Source: Sphingomonas lutea (GTDB lineage Bacteria; Pseudomonadota; Alphaproteobacteria; Sphingomonadales; Sphingomonadaceae). From it: a DNA stretch of 64,000 nucleotides. This document shows, in pieces, positions 52,874-61,770 of the stretch. The notes below the pieces were generated by a model. The model saw only the letters and a program-made list of their open reading frames with translations. It had not been told where the DNA came from and did no database searches. Numbering within the stretch: the stretch's first letter is position 1; each line of letters starts with the position of its first letter. The stretch covers positions 2,004,501 through 2,068,500 of the forward strand of contig NZ_CP060718.1 of NCBI RefSeq assembly GCF_014396785.1, given 5' to 3'. The position numbers and the translations under genes are program-made.

Positions 52874-54016
52874 ATGACGCAGTTCGACCTTACCGAAGAC
52901 CAGCTCCAGATTCAGGAGATGGCGCGCAAATTCACCGCCGACGCCATCACGCCGCACGCCGCCGAATGGGACGAAAAGCACATATTCCCCAAGGACACGA
53001 TCCGCGAGGCGGCCGAGCTGGGCTTCGGCGCGATCTACGTCGGCGAGGAAAGCGGCGGCATCGGCCTCGGCCGGCTCGAGGCCGCGCTGATCATGGAGGC
53101 GATGGCCTATGGCTGCCCCTCGACCAGTGCCTTCATCTCGATCCACAACATGGCCGCTTGGATGATCGACCGCTTCGGCGGCGATGAGGTGAAGCAGAAG
53201 TATTTGCCCTCGATGATTCCGATGGAGCGGATGGGCAGCTATTGCCTGACCGAGCCGTCTTCGGGCTCCGATGCCGCGGCGCTCAAGACGAAAGCGGTCT
53301 TGGACGGCGACCATTATGTCGTCTCGGGCTCCAAGGCCTTCATCTCGGGCGGCGGCGAGAATGAGATTTACGTGACCATGGTCCGCACCGGTGAGGAGGG
53401 CCCCAAGGGCATTTCCTGCCTGTTGATTGAAAAGGACATGAAGGGCGTCAGCTTCGGGGCCCAAGAAAAGAAGCTCGGCTGGCATTCGCAGCCCACCGCG
53501 CAGGTCAATTTCGATGAAGTCCGCGTGCCCGTCGCCAACCGCGTCGGAGGCGAGGGCGAAGGCTTTCGCATTGCCATGATGGGCCTTGATGGCGGCCGCC
53601 TCAACATCGGGGCCTGCTCGTTGGGCGGGGCGCAGCGCTGCCTCGACGAAGCGGTCAATTACACCAAGGAGCGCAAGCAATTCGGCACCGCCATCGCCGA
53701 TTTCCAGGCGACGCAGTTTACGCTCGCCGACATGGAGACCGAGCTCCAGGCCGCGCGTTATTTGCTTTACGTCGCCGCCGCCAAGGTCACCGCCAATGCG
53801 CCCGACAAGACGCGCTTTGCGGCGATGGCCAAGCGGCTTGCGACCGACACTGGAAGCTCGGTGGTCGACCGCGCGCTGCAGCTGCACGGGGGATACGGCT
53901 ATCTGCAGGATTACCCGATCGAACGCTTCTGGCGCGACCTGCGCGTCCACTCGATCCTAGAGGGCACCAACCAGATCATGCGCGTCATCGTCAGCCGCGA
54001 CATGCTGCGGCAGTGA
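52874..54016 (+). CDS. Acyl-CoA dehydrogenase, likely isobutyryl-CoA dehydrogenase
   Basis: 380-residue FAD enzyme. CLTEPSSGSDAAAL (FAD and substrate), RKQFGTAIADFQATQF and LQLHGGYGYLQDYPIERFWRD are family signatures. The catalytic base is Glu363 in SILEGTNQIMR. The surrounding genes (mmsA, HIBYL-CoA hydrolase, enoyl-CoA hydratase, mmsB) make isobutyryl-CoA the likely substrate, giving methacrylyl-CoA. The assignment to isobutyryl rather than other short-chain acyl-CoA rests on context. Confidence 0.93.
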   Translation: MTQFDLTEDQLQIQEMARKFTADAITPHAAEWDEKHIFPKDTIREAAELGFGAIYVGEESGGIGLGRLEAALIMEAMAYGCPSTSAFISIHNMAAWMIDRFGGDEVKQKYLPSMIPMERMGSYCLTEPSSGSDAAALKTKAVLDGDHYVVSGSKAFISGGGENEIYVTMVRTGEEGPKGISCLLIEKDMKGVSFGAQEKKLGWHSQPTAQVNFDEVRVPVANRVGGEGEGFRIAMMGLDGGRLNIGACSLGGAQRCLDEAVNYTKERKQFGTAIADFQATQFTLADMETELQAARYLLYVAAAKVTANAPDKTRFAAMAKRLATDTGSSVVDRALQLHGGYGYLQDYPIERFWRDLRVHSILEGTNQIMRVIVSRDMLRQ

Positions 54017-54024
54017 TGTTGTGC

Positions 54025-54138
54025 GTCCTTCGATACGCTGCTTGCGCAGCTACTCAGGATGAGCGGATCGGAGACACCTTACTTTTCCGCTCATCCTGAG
54101 TAGGGGCTGAGCGAAGCCGAAGACCCGTATCGAAGGAC
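54025..54138. repeat. GTCCTTCGATACG / ATCCTGAGTAG palindromic repeat
   Basis: The outer arms GTCCTTCGATACG (54025-54037) and CGTATCGAAGGAC (54126-54138) are exact complements. The inner arms CTACTCAGGATGAGCGG and CCGCTCATCCTGAGTAG are also exact. It is the same family as 21038-21139. The right end, GAAGGAC, lies about 7 bases before the TTG start of the PHA synthase gene. Confidence 0.88.
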
Positions 54139-54144
54139 CCACGA

Positions 54145-55776
54145 TTGAAATCCGCCAAACCCAATCTCCCCTTCGACCCCTTCGCGCTCGCACAGGCTGC
54201 CGGCGAAGCCGCGGTGGGCCTTGCCGCTCGCCCCGCCGAACTGCTCGAAGTGCAGATGAAGGCCGCCCAGCAATGGACCGACTTCTGGACCGGCGCGATG
54301 ACCGGCAAGGCCAGCGAAAAGCCCCGCGATCGCCGCTTTTCGGCGCCCGAATGGCAGGACGATCCATATTATCGCGCGATCCGCGATGCCTATCTGCTCG
54401 CGTCGCAGCAGTTGCGCGACAGCGTGTCCAAGGCCACCGGGGACAATTCAAGCGGCGCGATGGCGCGCTTCCTGCTCGACCAATATCTGAACGCCGTGTC
54501 GCCGACCAACTTCGCGGCGACCAATCCGCAGGTCGTTCAACGGACGAAGGAAACGGGCGGCGCCAACCTCGTCCAGGGGTTCAAGCATTTGCTGGAGGAC
54601 ATCGGCAGCGGCAAGGGCATCGTCCAGCGCCGCACCGATCCTGACGCGTTCAAGAAGGGCGAGACCGTCGCCGCGACGCCCGGTGCCGTGGTCTATGAGA
54701 ACAAGCTGTTCCAGCTGATCCAGTATAATCCGTCGACCGACAAGGTCGCCGCCGAGCCGTTGCTCTACGTGCCGCCGCTGGTGAACCGTTATTACATGAT
54801 TGACCTCGTGCCGCGGCAGAGCCTGGTCAAATGGCTGGTCGACGAAGGCCGCACCGTGTTCGTCATCAGCTGGGTCAATCCCGGTCCCGAGCTCAAGGAT
54901 ATGGGCGTCGGCGACTATGTTTTGACCGGCATCGTCGAGGCGATCGAGCAGGTCTCCAAGCGCACCGGCGCGGCGCCTGACCTTTTCTCCTTCTGCCTTG
55001 GCGGGACGCTCGCGGCGATCGCCGTTGCCTGGCTCGCCGCCAAGGGACGCGCCGAGGAAGTGAACAGCGCCACGCTCATCGGCAGCCTCGTCGATTTCTC
55101 CGACATGCGCGACTGGGCCGCGTTCGTGCACGAAAGCCACCTTGTCGCGCTCGAGGAGCATCTCGAGCGGCAGGGCTTCGTCGACAGCCTGGAGCTGCAG
55201 CGGCTGTTCGCGGCGATGCGCGCCAACGACCTCATCTGGTCGAGCGTGGTGAACCATTACCTGCTCGACAAGCCGGCGCCGCCGAGCGACCTGCTCTACT
55301 GGTTCGAGGATGGCGCCCGCATCCCCGCCGCCTTCCTCAAGAGCTACAACCGCGAGCTTTTACTGAAGAACCGCCTCAAGGATCCGGCCGGCTTCATGGT
55401 CGGCGATGTCGCCATCGACCTCGCCGCGATCGAAACGCCGATGCTGGTCATCGCGCTCAAGGACGATCACGTCTCGGCCTGGGACGCGGTCTATCGTGGT
55501 GCGCGCGACATCGGCGCCGAGTTCGTGCTTGGCGGATCGGGCCACAATGCCGGGGTGATCAACCCACCTGCCGCAAACAAGCACGGCTTCTGGACCAACC
55601 GCGAGATGCCCGCCGACGCCGAGCAATGGCTCGCGACGGCGGAGAAGCACGAAGGCAGCTGGTGGCCGTGGTGGACCAAATGGCTCCACGCCAAGGGCAG
55701 CAAGAAGTCGGTCGCCCCGCGGGCTCCCAAGCACGCGATCGAACCCGCCCCCGGCCGCTACGTGATGATGCCGTGA
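54145..55776 (+). CDS. phaC: Class I poly(3-hydroxyalkanoate) synthase
   Basis: 543-residue polyester synthase that polymerises hydroxyacyl-CoA at granules. The N-terminal half matches class I PhaC (RRFSAPEWQDDPYYRAIRDAY; NLVQGFKHLLED). The catalytic domain carries the lipase-like box SFCLGG with Cys284 (GYCIGG is usual), Asp441 in LKDDHVSAW, and His467 in GSGHNAGVINPP. It ends PAPGRYVMMP as class I enzymes do. The start is TTG with AAGGA from the preceding repeat. No phaA, phaB or phasin gene is nearby; instead it lies inside a valine-degradation run. Confidence 0.94.
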   Translation: MKSAKPNLPFDPFALAQAAGEAAVGLAARPAELLEVQMKAAQQWTDFWTGAMTGKASEKPRDRRFSAPEWQDDPYYRAIRDAYLLASQQLRDSVSKATGDNSSGAMARFLLDQYLNAVSPTNFAATNPQVVQRTKETGGANLVQGFKHLLEDIGSGKGIVQRRTDPDAFKKGETVAATPGAVVYENKLFQLIQYNPSTDKVAAEPLLYVPPLVNRYYMIDLVPRQSLVKWLVDEGRTVFVISWVNPGPELKDMGVGDYVLTGIVEAIEQVSKRTGAAPDLFSFCLGGTLAAIAVAWLAAKGRAEEVNSATLIGSLVDFSDMRDWAAFVHESHLVALEEHLERQGFVDSLELQRLFAAMRANDLIWSSVVNHYLLDKPAPPSDLLYWFEDGARIPAAFLKSYNRELLLKNRLKDPAGFMVGDVAIDLAAIETPMLVIALKDDHVSAWDAVYRGARDIGAEFVLGGSGHNAGVINPPAANKHGFWTNREMPADAEQWLATAEKHEGSWWPWWTKWLHAKGSKKSVAPRAPKHAIEPAPGRYVMMP

Positions 55777-56851
55777 TGGACGCGATGACGACGTCCGCCG
55801 ACGTGATTGCGGTCAAGCAGGGCCAGGCGGGCCGCCTCCGCCTCAACCGCCCGAAAGCCCTGCATAGCCTCAACCGCTCGATGGTGCGCGAGATGGCGCG
55901 CGCCTTGCTCGAATGGCGCAGCGATCCGGACGTGCGCATCATCCTCATCGATCATGCCGAGGGGCGCGGGTTCTGCGCGGGCGGCGATGTCGTCACCATC
56001 GCCAACAGCGTCGACGGCGCGGAGGAGGCGGCGCGCGCGTTCTTCTTCGACGAATATCGCCTCAACCACCTCGAATATACCTACGCCAAGCCGGGCGTCG
56101 CCTTCATGGACGGGATCACGATGGGCGGCGGCGTCGGCATTGCCCTGCCCTGCCGCTACCGTGTCGCGACCGAGCGGACGGTGCTGGCGATGCCCGAAAC
56201 GACCATCGGCATCTTCCCCGATGTGGGCGGCGGCCGCTATCTGTCGCGCCTGCGCGGGCGGCTCGCGCAATTCCTCGCGCTCACCGGTGCCCGGCTCGAC
56301 GGCGCCGAATGCCTCAAGCTGCGCCTCGCTACGCACTACATTCCGTCCGACCGGCTGGAGGAGGCCAAGGAGCGGATCATCGCTCAGCCCTTCCGCACGC
56401 AGGCGGTGCTCGACGAGCTGAGCGAGGAGAACGTCCCCGCCGCACGCATCATGGACAACCTCGCGCGGATCGACCGTTACTTCGCGTCGGATCGGCTCGA
56501 GGACATCCTCGCCGCGCTCGATGCCGGCGCCGCCGACGGCGACAAATGGGCGGCCAAGGAAGCCGCGACCATCCGCGCCAAGTCGCCGATGGCGTGCAAG
56601 GTCAGCCTGCGCCTGCTCCAGGAAAGCCCGCACCAGCTGCACTTCGTTGACGAAATGCGGATGGAATACGGCATCATGATCCGCCTGATCCATCACCCCG
56701 ACTTCCGCGAGGGCGTCCGCGCGCTGCTGATCGACAAGGACAACAAGCCCAATTGGCAGCCGACCAACCCCGCGGTGATCGGCGATGCCGATGTCGCCGC
56801 CTTCTTCGAGCCCCTGCCCCCGAGGAGCAGTGGCGCCCATTCGATTTTTAG
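55776..56851 (+). CDS. 3-hydroxyisobutyryl-CoA hydrolase; 3' end frameshifted
   Basis: Crotonase-fold thioesterase releasing 3-hydroxyisobutyrate in valine breakdown. Motifs are GRGFCAGGDVVTI, MDGITMGGGVGI and TTIGIFPDVGGGRYLSRL, diagnostic for HIBYL-CoA hydrolases rather than hydratases. The ATG overlaps the phaC stop by one base (TGATG). The frame as written runs on to 56870 with a random tail. One more base in the C run at 56817-56821 restores LPPEEQWRPFDF, the conserved family ending, and a stop at 56851 (358 residues). Confidence 0.92.
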
Positions 56852-56854
56852 TTC

Positions 56855-56935
56855 GTCATCCCGGGCTTGACCCGGGACCCGCCTTTTCTTCAGGCGGTCA
56901 ACGCAAGGCAGGCCCCGGATCAAGTCCGGGGTGAC
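56855..56935. repeat. GTCATCCCGGG-type palindromic repeat
   Basis: The left arm GTCATCCCGGGCTTGACCCG and the right arm CCCCGGATCAAGTCCGGGGT are complementary, with an inner hairpin CCGCC...GGCGG. It is a widespread alphaproteobacterial intergenic type. It begins four bases after the corrected stop of the preceding gene. Confidence 0.85.
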
Positions 56936-56949
56936 GGTGAGGAAGAGTG

Positions 56950-57729
56950 ATGAGCGAGTACGAGAATATTCTGGTCGAACAGCGCGGCGCAGTGACTTTG
57001 GTCACGCTCAACCGTCCGCAGGCGCTGAACGCGCTCAATACGGCGGTGCTCGGCGAGCTGATCGACGCCTTCGCTGCTTATGATTCCGACGACAGCCAGC
57101 GCTGCCTCGTCCTCACGGGCAGCGGCGACAAGGCCTTCGCCGCAGGCGCGGACATCAAGGAAATGCAGCCGCAGGGCTTCGCCAGCATGTATTCGGCCAA
57201 TTTCTTCGCCGGGTGGGAGCAGGTGACGCGCACCCGCAAGCCATGGATCGCCGCGGTCAACGGCTTCGCGCTCGGCGGCGGCTGCGAAGTGGCGATGATG
57301 GCGGATTTCATCATCGCGTCCGACACCGCCAAGTTCGGCCAGCCCGAAATCAAGCTCGGCGTCACGCCGGGAATGGGCGGGTCGCAGCGCCTGACGCTGG
57401 CGATCGGCAAGGCCAAGGCGATGGAAATGTGCCTGACCGGCCGGATGATGGACGCCGCCGAGGCCGAACGGAGTGGCCTCGTCGCCAAGGTCGTCCCCGC
57501 CGCCGATCTGCTCGACGAGGCGCTGAGGACCGCCGAGACAATCGCCGGCATGGCCCCGCTAGCGGCCATCGCGACCAAGGAAATGGTCAACGCCGCGTTC
57601 GAAATGCCGCTGGCGCAAGGCATCAATTTCGAGCGCCGCCTGTTCCACGGCCTGTTCGGCACCGAGGACCAGAAGGAAGGCATGACCGCCTTCGTCGAAA
57701 AGCGGCCAGGGAATTGGAAGGGCAAATAA
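56950..57729 (+). CDS. Enoyl-CoA hydratase
   Basis: 259-residue crotonase. [12 protein letters not shown] carries the oxyanion loop, [17 protein letters not shown] the CoA pocket with one catalytic Glu, and [19 protein letters not shown] the second Glu, so hydratase activity is expected. In this operon it probably hydrates methacrylyl-CoA to 3-hydroxyisobutyryl-CoA. The start ATG has GAGGAAGAG upstream. mmsB starts two bases after its stop. Confidence 0.95.
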   Translation: MSEYENILVEQRGAVTLVTLNRPQALNALNTAVLGELIDAFAAYDSDDSQRCLVLTGSGDKAFAAGADIKEMQPQGFASMYSANFFAGWEQVTRTRKPWIAAVNGFALGGGCEVAMMADFIIASDTAKFGQPEIKLGVTPGMGGSQRLTLAIGKAKAMEMCLTGRMMDAAEAERSGLVAKVVPAADLLDEALRTAETIAGMAPLAAIATKEMVNAAFEMPLAQGINFERRLFHGLFGTEDQKEGMTAFVEKRPGNWKGK

Positions 57730-57731
57730 GT

Positions 57732-58631
57732 ATGGCGCGTATCGCATTCATCGGGCTCGGCCATATGGGCGGCGGCATGGCGCCCAATCTCGCCAAGGCG
57801 GGGCATGACGTCCGCGCATTCGACCTCAGCGCCGACGCGCTGGCCAAGGCCGTTGCCGGCGGTTGCCACCAAGCGGGGTCGACCGAAGAAGCGGTCAAGG
57901 ACGCCGAGGCGGTCATCACCATGCTCCCCGCCGCGCAGCATGTTTCGGCGGTCTATCGCGACCAGGTACTTGGGAAGGCGCCGGCAAGCGCCCTCCTCAT
58001 CGATTGCTCGACCATCGACGTCGCCACCGCGCGCAGCGTCGAGGAAGAAGCGGCGGCGCAGGGCTACATGATGGTCGACGCGCCCGTTTCCGGCGGCATC
58101 GCCGCCGCGGCCGGCGGCACGCTCACCTTCATGGTCGGCGGATCCGATGAGGCCTTCGCCCGCGCGCAACCGATCCTCGATCCGATGGCCAAGGCCGTCA
58201 TCCACGCCGGCGGCGCGGGCGCGGGCCAGGCGGCGAAGATCTGCAACAACATGATCCTCGGCGCGACCATGGTTGCGACCTGCGAGGCGTTCGTGCTCGC
58301 GCAGAAGCTCGGGCTCGACCCGCAGGTCTTCTTTGACATTTCGTCCAAGGCCTCGGGGCAGAGCTGGTCGATGACCAGCTACGCGCCCGTCCCCGGCGTC
58401 GGCCCCGACACCCCCGCCGACCATGACTATGAAGGCGGGTTCGCCGCCGCACTGATGCTCAAGGATCTCAAGCTGGCGATGGAAGCGGCGAAGGCTGCGG
58501 GCGCCTACACGCCGATGGGCGGCGAGGCTGAGGAGCTGTACCAGCGGTTCGTCGATCGCGGCGGCGGATCGAAGGATTTTTCCGGAATCATCAAAATGAT
58601 CGACGACAGTTGGAAAGTGCCCAATAACTGA
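57732..58631 (+). CDS. mmsB: 3-hydroxyisobutyrate dehydrogenase
   Basis: 299-residue NAD-dependent enzyme making methylmalonate semialdehyde from 3-hydroxyisobutyrate, the step before MmsA. The Rossmann loop is IGLGHMGGGMAPNL, the substrate loop DAPVSGGIAAAAGGTL, and the catalytic Lys169 lies in GQAAKICNNM. It ends KMIDDSWKVPNN. With mmsA, the dehydrogenase, the hydratase and the hydrolase it completes valine catabolism from isobutyryl-CoA to propionyl-CoA. Confidence 0.96.
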   Translation: MARIAFIGLGHMGGGMAPNLAKAGHDVRAFDLSADALAKAVAGGCHQAGSTEEAVKDAEAVITMLPAAQHVSAVYRDQVLGKAPASALLIDCSTIDVATARSVEEEAAAQGYMMVDAPVSGGIAAAAGGTLTFMVGGSDEAFARAQPILDPMAKAVIHAGGAGAGQAAKICNNMILGATMVATCEAFVLAQKLGLDPQVFFDISSKASGQSWSMTSYAPVPGVGPDTPADHDYEGGFAAALMLKDLKLAMEAAKAAGAYTPMGGEAEELYQRFVDRGGGSKDFSGIIKMIDDSWKVPNN

Positions 58632-58657
58632 CGTCCGAACCGAACCAGGAGATGCGA

Positions 58658-59212
58658 ATGAAGAGCCTGTTCACCGCCGTTGCCGCCGCCGCATTGCTGG
58701 CGGGTTGTAATCAGTCCGACAACGCGAACGAGGCTCTCGCCGACGCCAATGCCAGTGGCAACGCCGCCGCTGCAGCGGTCGAAAATGCCGTCGCGGCGGC
58801 CCCGGCCACGCCGCTTCAGAAAGAGCAGGCGCTCGCCCTGATGAAGGAACGGCACGAAAATTACGAAAAGATCGGCGATGCGATGAAGGTCATCGGCCGA
58901 GAATTGAAGAGCGACAGCCCCGATCTCGCCGCGGTGCGCACCAACGCCGACGCCATCGCCACGCTGGCGCCGCAGGTGAAGGGCTGGTTCCCGCAGGGCA
59001 CCGGGCCGGACGTCGGCAAGACCGAAGCGCTTGCCGCAATCTGGGAAAAGCCCGAGGACTTTGCTGCCAAGGCCGCCGAATTCGAGCGCGCGGCGGCGGC
59101 ATTCCAGGCGGCGACGCGCGGCACGGACGTTGCTGCGATGCGTGCTGCCCAAGGCAATCTGGGCAAGAGCTGCAAGGCCTGTCACGACCTCTATCGTGAA
59201 GAGCACGACTGA
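58658..59212 (+). CDS. Class II (c'-type) cytochrome c lipoprotein
   Basis: 184-residue protein with a lipoprotein signal (LFTAVAAAALLAGC) and an Ala/Asn-rich linker. A four-helix-bundle cytochrome c' domain ends with the haem site Cys172-Lys-Ala-Cys175-His176 close to the C-terminus, as in cytochromes c' and c-556. AGGAG lies six bases before the ATG at 58658. It overlaps a cytochrome b561 gene by 17 bases, so the pair probably forms one membrane electron-transfer module. Confidence 0.92.
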   Translation: MKSLFTAVAAAALLAGCNQSDNANEALADANASGNAAAAAVENAVAAAPATPLQKEQALALMKERHENYEKIGDAMKVIGRELKSDSPDLAAVRTNADAIATLAPQVKGWFPQGTGPDVGKTEALAAIWEKPEDFAAKAAEFERAAAAFQAATRGTDVAAMRAAQGNLGKSCKACHDLYREEHD

Positions 59213-59897
59213 GCCGCTGGCGGACCCGGGCGGTGCGCCGTCGCGCATCGCGGTCTGGGATCTGCCGACGCGCCTGTTCCATTGGATGCTCGTCGCGCTG
59301 ATCGCGTTCAGCTGGTGGTCGGCCGAAGACGAAGAGATCGAATGGCATATGTGGTCCGGCTTCGCGGTCCTGACCCTGCTGCTGTTCCGGCTGCTGTGGG
59401 GCATTTTCGGCAGTTCGACCGCGCGCTTCGTCAATTTCATACGTGGCCCGCGCGCGGTCGTCGCTTACCTGCGCGACAGCAAGGCGTGGACCGCGGTCGG
59501 CCACAGCCCGCTCGGCGCGCTCAGCGTCGTTGCGCTGATGGGCATGCTGTTCCTCCAGGTCGGCACCGGCCTGTTCAACAGCGACCGCGACGGCCTCAAC
59601 GAGGGACCGCTGGTCACCTGGGTCAGCGGCGACCTTGCCGACCAGATCCACGACCTTCACGAAACCTTGTTCGACGTGTTGCTGGTGCTGATCGGCCTGC
59701 ACGTCGCCGCGATCCTGTTCTACCGCCTGGTCGGGGGCAAAAAGCTGCTCGGGCCGATGATCACCGGCCGCGCCACGCTCGATCCCGGCCCCGCGCCGAT
59801 GCGCCCCGGACGCTGGTGGGCGGCTCTTCTCTGCCTGGCTGCCGCGCTGCTAATAACCCGTTGGATCATTGCGGGTTTACCGCCATTTAGTTCTTGA
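59196..59897 (+). CDS. Cytochrome b561-family membrane protein
   Basis: 233-residue protein with four to five transmembrane helices and the b-type haem histidines of the Ni/Fe-hydrogenase b-type / b561 family. WDLPTRLFHWMLVALIAF supplies the first His, EWHMWSGFAVL another, and DLHETLFDVLLVLIGLHVAAILFY the last ones. It likely passes electrons to the c'-type cytochrome encoded just upstream. A GTG start lies inside the preceding gene (17-base overlap), which signals coupled translation. Confidence 0.9.
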   Translation: MKSTTEPLADPGGAPSRIAVWDLPTRLFHWMLVALIAFSWWSAEDEEIEWHMWSGFAVLTLLLFRLLWGIFGSSTARFVNFIRGPRAVVAYLRDSKAWTAVGHSPLGALSVVALMGMLFLQVGTGLFNSDRDGLNEGPLVTWVSGDLADQIHDLHETLFDVLLVLIGLHVAAILFYRLVGGKKLLGPMITGRATLDPGPAPMRPGRWWAALLCLAAALLITRWIIAGLPPFSS

Positions 59898-59929
59898 TTG
59901 AAACGGGTCGCGCCGCCACACCGCGGCCA

Positions 59930-60502
59930 ATGCTGATCCGTACCGAACAGACCCCCAACCCCGCGACCCGTAAATTTCTGCCGGGCGAGACCGTCATGCC
60001 GTCGGGCACCCGCGATTTCGCCGACGCAGACGCCGCGCGCGCATCGCCGCTGGCGGCCGCCTTGTTCGACAGCGGCATGGTCGAAGGCGTCTTCTATGGC
60101 CAGGATTTCATCTCGGTCACCGCCGCGCCGGGTACGTCGTGGACCGACCTCGAGCCCCTGGTGCTCGAAACCCTGCTCGACCATTTCGTCAGCGGCGCGC
60201 CGCTGTTCACGCCGGGCACGGCGGCGGGGATCCAGGTCGCGCCCGACGACATGTTCGAGGACGATCCGGCCGATGCCGACATCATCGACCAGATCAAGGA
60301 TCTCATTGAAACGCGCGTCCGGCCTGCCGTCGCGCAGGACGGCGGCGACATCGCTTATCGCGGCTACAAGGATGGGCGCCTGTTCCTATCGATGCACGGC
60401 GCCTGCGCCGGCTGCCCGTCGTCGGAAATGACGCTCAAGCGCGGCATCGAGAGCCTGATCCGCCACTATGTCCCCGAAGTCGTCGCCGTCGAAGCGGTCT
60501 AG
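59930..60502 (+). CDS. NifU-like Fe-S carrier (Nfu)
   Basis: 190-residue Nfu-type scaffold. The N-terminal domain (MLIRTEQTPNPATRKFLPG) is typical of alphaproteobacterial and mitochondrial NFU1. The C-terminal NifU domain has the cluster ligands Cys-x2-Cys in GACAGCPSSEMTLK. It transfers 4Fe-4S clusters to target proteins, in line with the Fe-S enzyme MiaB encoded further downstream. Confidence 0.94.
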   Translation: MLIRTEQTPNPATRKFLPGETVMPSGTRDFADADAARASPLAAALFDSGMVEGVFYGQDFISVTAAPGTSWTDLEPLVLETLLDHFVSGAPLFTPGTAAGIQVAPDDMFEDDPADADIIDQIKDLIETRVRPAVAQDGGDIAYRGYKDGRLFLSMHGACAGCPSSEMTLKRGIESLIRHYVPEVVAVEAV

Positions 60503-60573
60503 GCCGCTTTCCGGGACCCCTTAACTTTCGGGACTTGCGGCCATTCGCTGCTTGTGACCACTATCTGCTCGTT

Positions 60574-61179
60574 ATGATCCTCGCGCTCGACACGTCGACC
60601 GCTGCTTGCACCGCCGCCTTGTTCGACGGGACGGGGGCGTGCATCGCACGCCGGGACGAAATCCTGGGACGCGGCCATGCCGAAAGGCTGGTACCGATGA
60701 TTGCGGACATGCTGGGCGAGCGCCGCGCGCAATCGATCCTCGTCGGTGTCGGGCCGGGCAGCTTCACTGGGATCCGCGTCGCCATTGCCGCGGCGCATGG
60801 ACTTGCGATTGGCTGGGAAGCGCCCGTTATGGGCTTCTCCTCGCTGGCGCTGCTCGCCGCCGGGTCCGCCGCCGGCGAGCCCATTGCCGCGGCAATGCTC
60901 GGCGGCCACGGCGAATTGTTCGTCCAGGAATTCGACGGCACTTCACTCGCCCCCTTGGGCGCGCTGCACAACGCGCCACCCCCCCTGGCAGGACAGGCAA
61001 TCCGTGCGAGCCTGGTCGTCGGGCCGGGCGCGGCGCAGCTTGTTGCCGCGCGCGGCTGGGGCGAGGCGCGTGAGGCTTTCCCGTCGGCGTCTGCTGTGTT
61101 CGGTCTTGCAGAATCTATGCGGCAATTGCCGGCTGCGCCGCTCTACGCGCGCGCGCCGGACGCGAAGGTCGCGGCCTGA
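60574..61179 (+). CDS. tsaB: tRNA threonylcarbamoyladenosine biosynthesis protein TsaB
   Basis: 201-residue ASKHA-fold protein that partners TsaD in t6A37 synthesis. MILALDTSTAACTAALF and VGVGPGSFTGIRVAIAAAHGLA are the TsaB signatures. The stop overlaps the rimI start by one base (TGATG), a common pairing. The upstream 70 bases show no other feature. Confidence 0.95.
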   Translation: MILALDTSTAACTAALFDGTGACIARRDEILGRGHAERLVPMIADMLGERRAQSILVGVGPGSFTGIRVAIAAAHGLAIGWEAPVMGFSSLALLAAGSAAGEPIAAAMLGGHGELFVQEFDGTSLAPLGALHNAPPPLAGQAIRASLVVGPGAAQLVAARGWGEAREAFPSASAVFGLAESMRQLPAAPLYARAPDAKVAA

Positions 61180-61658
61180 TGGCGACGCTCATTCGCCCGA
61201 TCCAGCTCCACGCAGGCAGCTCAGCTGACCTCGACGGCGTGATGCGCGTGATGGAAGCCGCCTTCGGGTCGACCTACGGGGAAGCGTGGACGCGCTCGCA
61301 GTGCGCGGGGATCCTGCCGATGACCGGCGTGGCGCTGATGCTCGCGCGCGACGATGACTGCAGGGACACGATCGGCTTCTCGCTCTTCCGGACCGTCGCC
61401 GACGATGCCGAGCTCTTGCTTCTGGCAGTCCATCCCGACCGGCACCGGCAAGGTATCGGCGCCCGATTGCTCGACGCCTTCATCGACCGCGCCCGTACGC
61501 AGGGCGCGCGCCAGGTGCATCTGGAAGTTCGTGACGGCAATCCGGCGGTGGCCATGTACACGGCCCACGGCTTTGCGCCGATCGGCCGGCGGACACGATA
61601 TTATCGCGGGCCGGGCGGCGAGCGATTCGACGCGATAACCCTGGCGCGCAAGACCTGA
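61179..61658 (+). CDS. rimI: GNAT acetyltransferase, RimI-like
   Basis: 159-residue N-acetyltransferase. The acetyl-CoA loop is VHPDRHRQGIGARLLDAF, with LEVRDGNPAVAMYTAHGFAPIGRR typical of RimI. RimI acetylates the N-terminus of ribosomal protein S18. Overlap with tsaB supports the assignment, although the GNAT family is broad. Confidence 0.88.
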   Translation: MATLIRPIQLHAGSSADLDGVMRVMEAAFGSTYGEAWTRSQCAGILPMTGVALMLARDDDCRDTIGFSLFRTVADDAELLLLAVHPDRHRQGIGARLLDAFIDRARTQGARQVHLEVRDGNPAVAMYTAHGFAPIGRRTRYYRGPGGERFDAITLARKT

Positions 61659-61770
61659 CGGAGTCGTCATCCGTTAACGGTCGATAATGTTGCGCCGTTG
61701 CGCTCGTATTACTAAGGAAACCGCGCAGTCAAACGACTGACGGCCTCTGCTCGTTTAGGGAAATTTCAAC

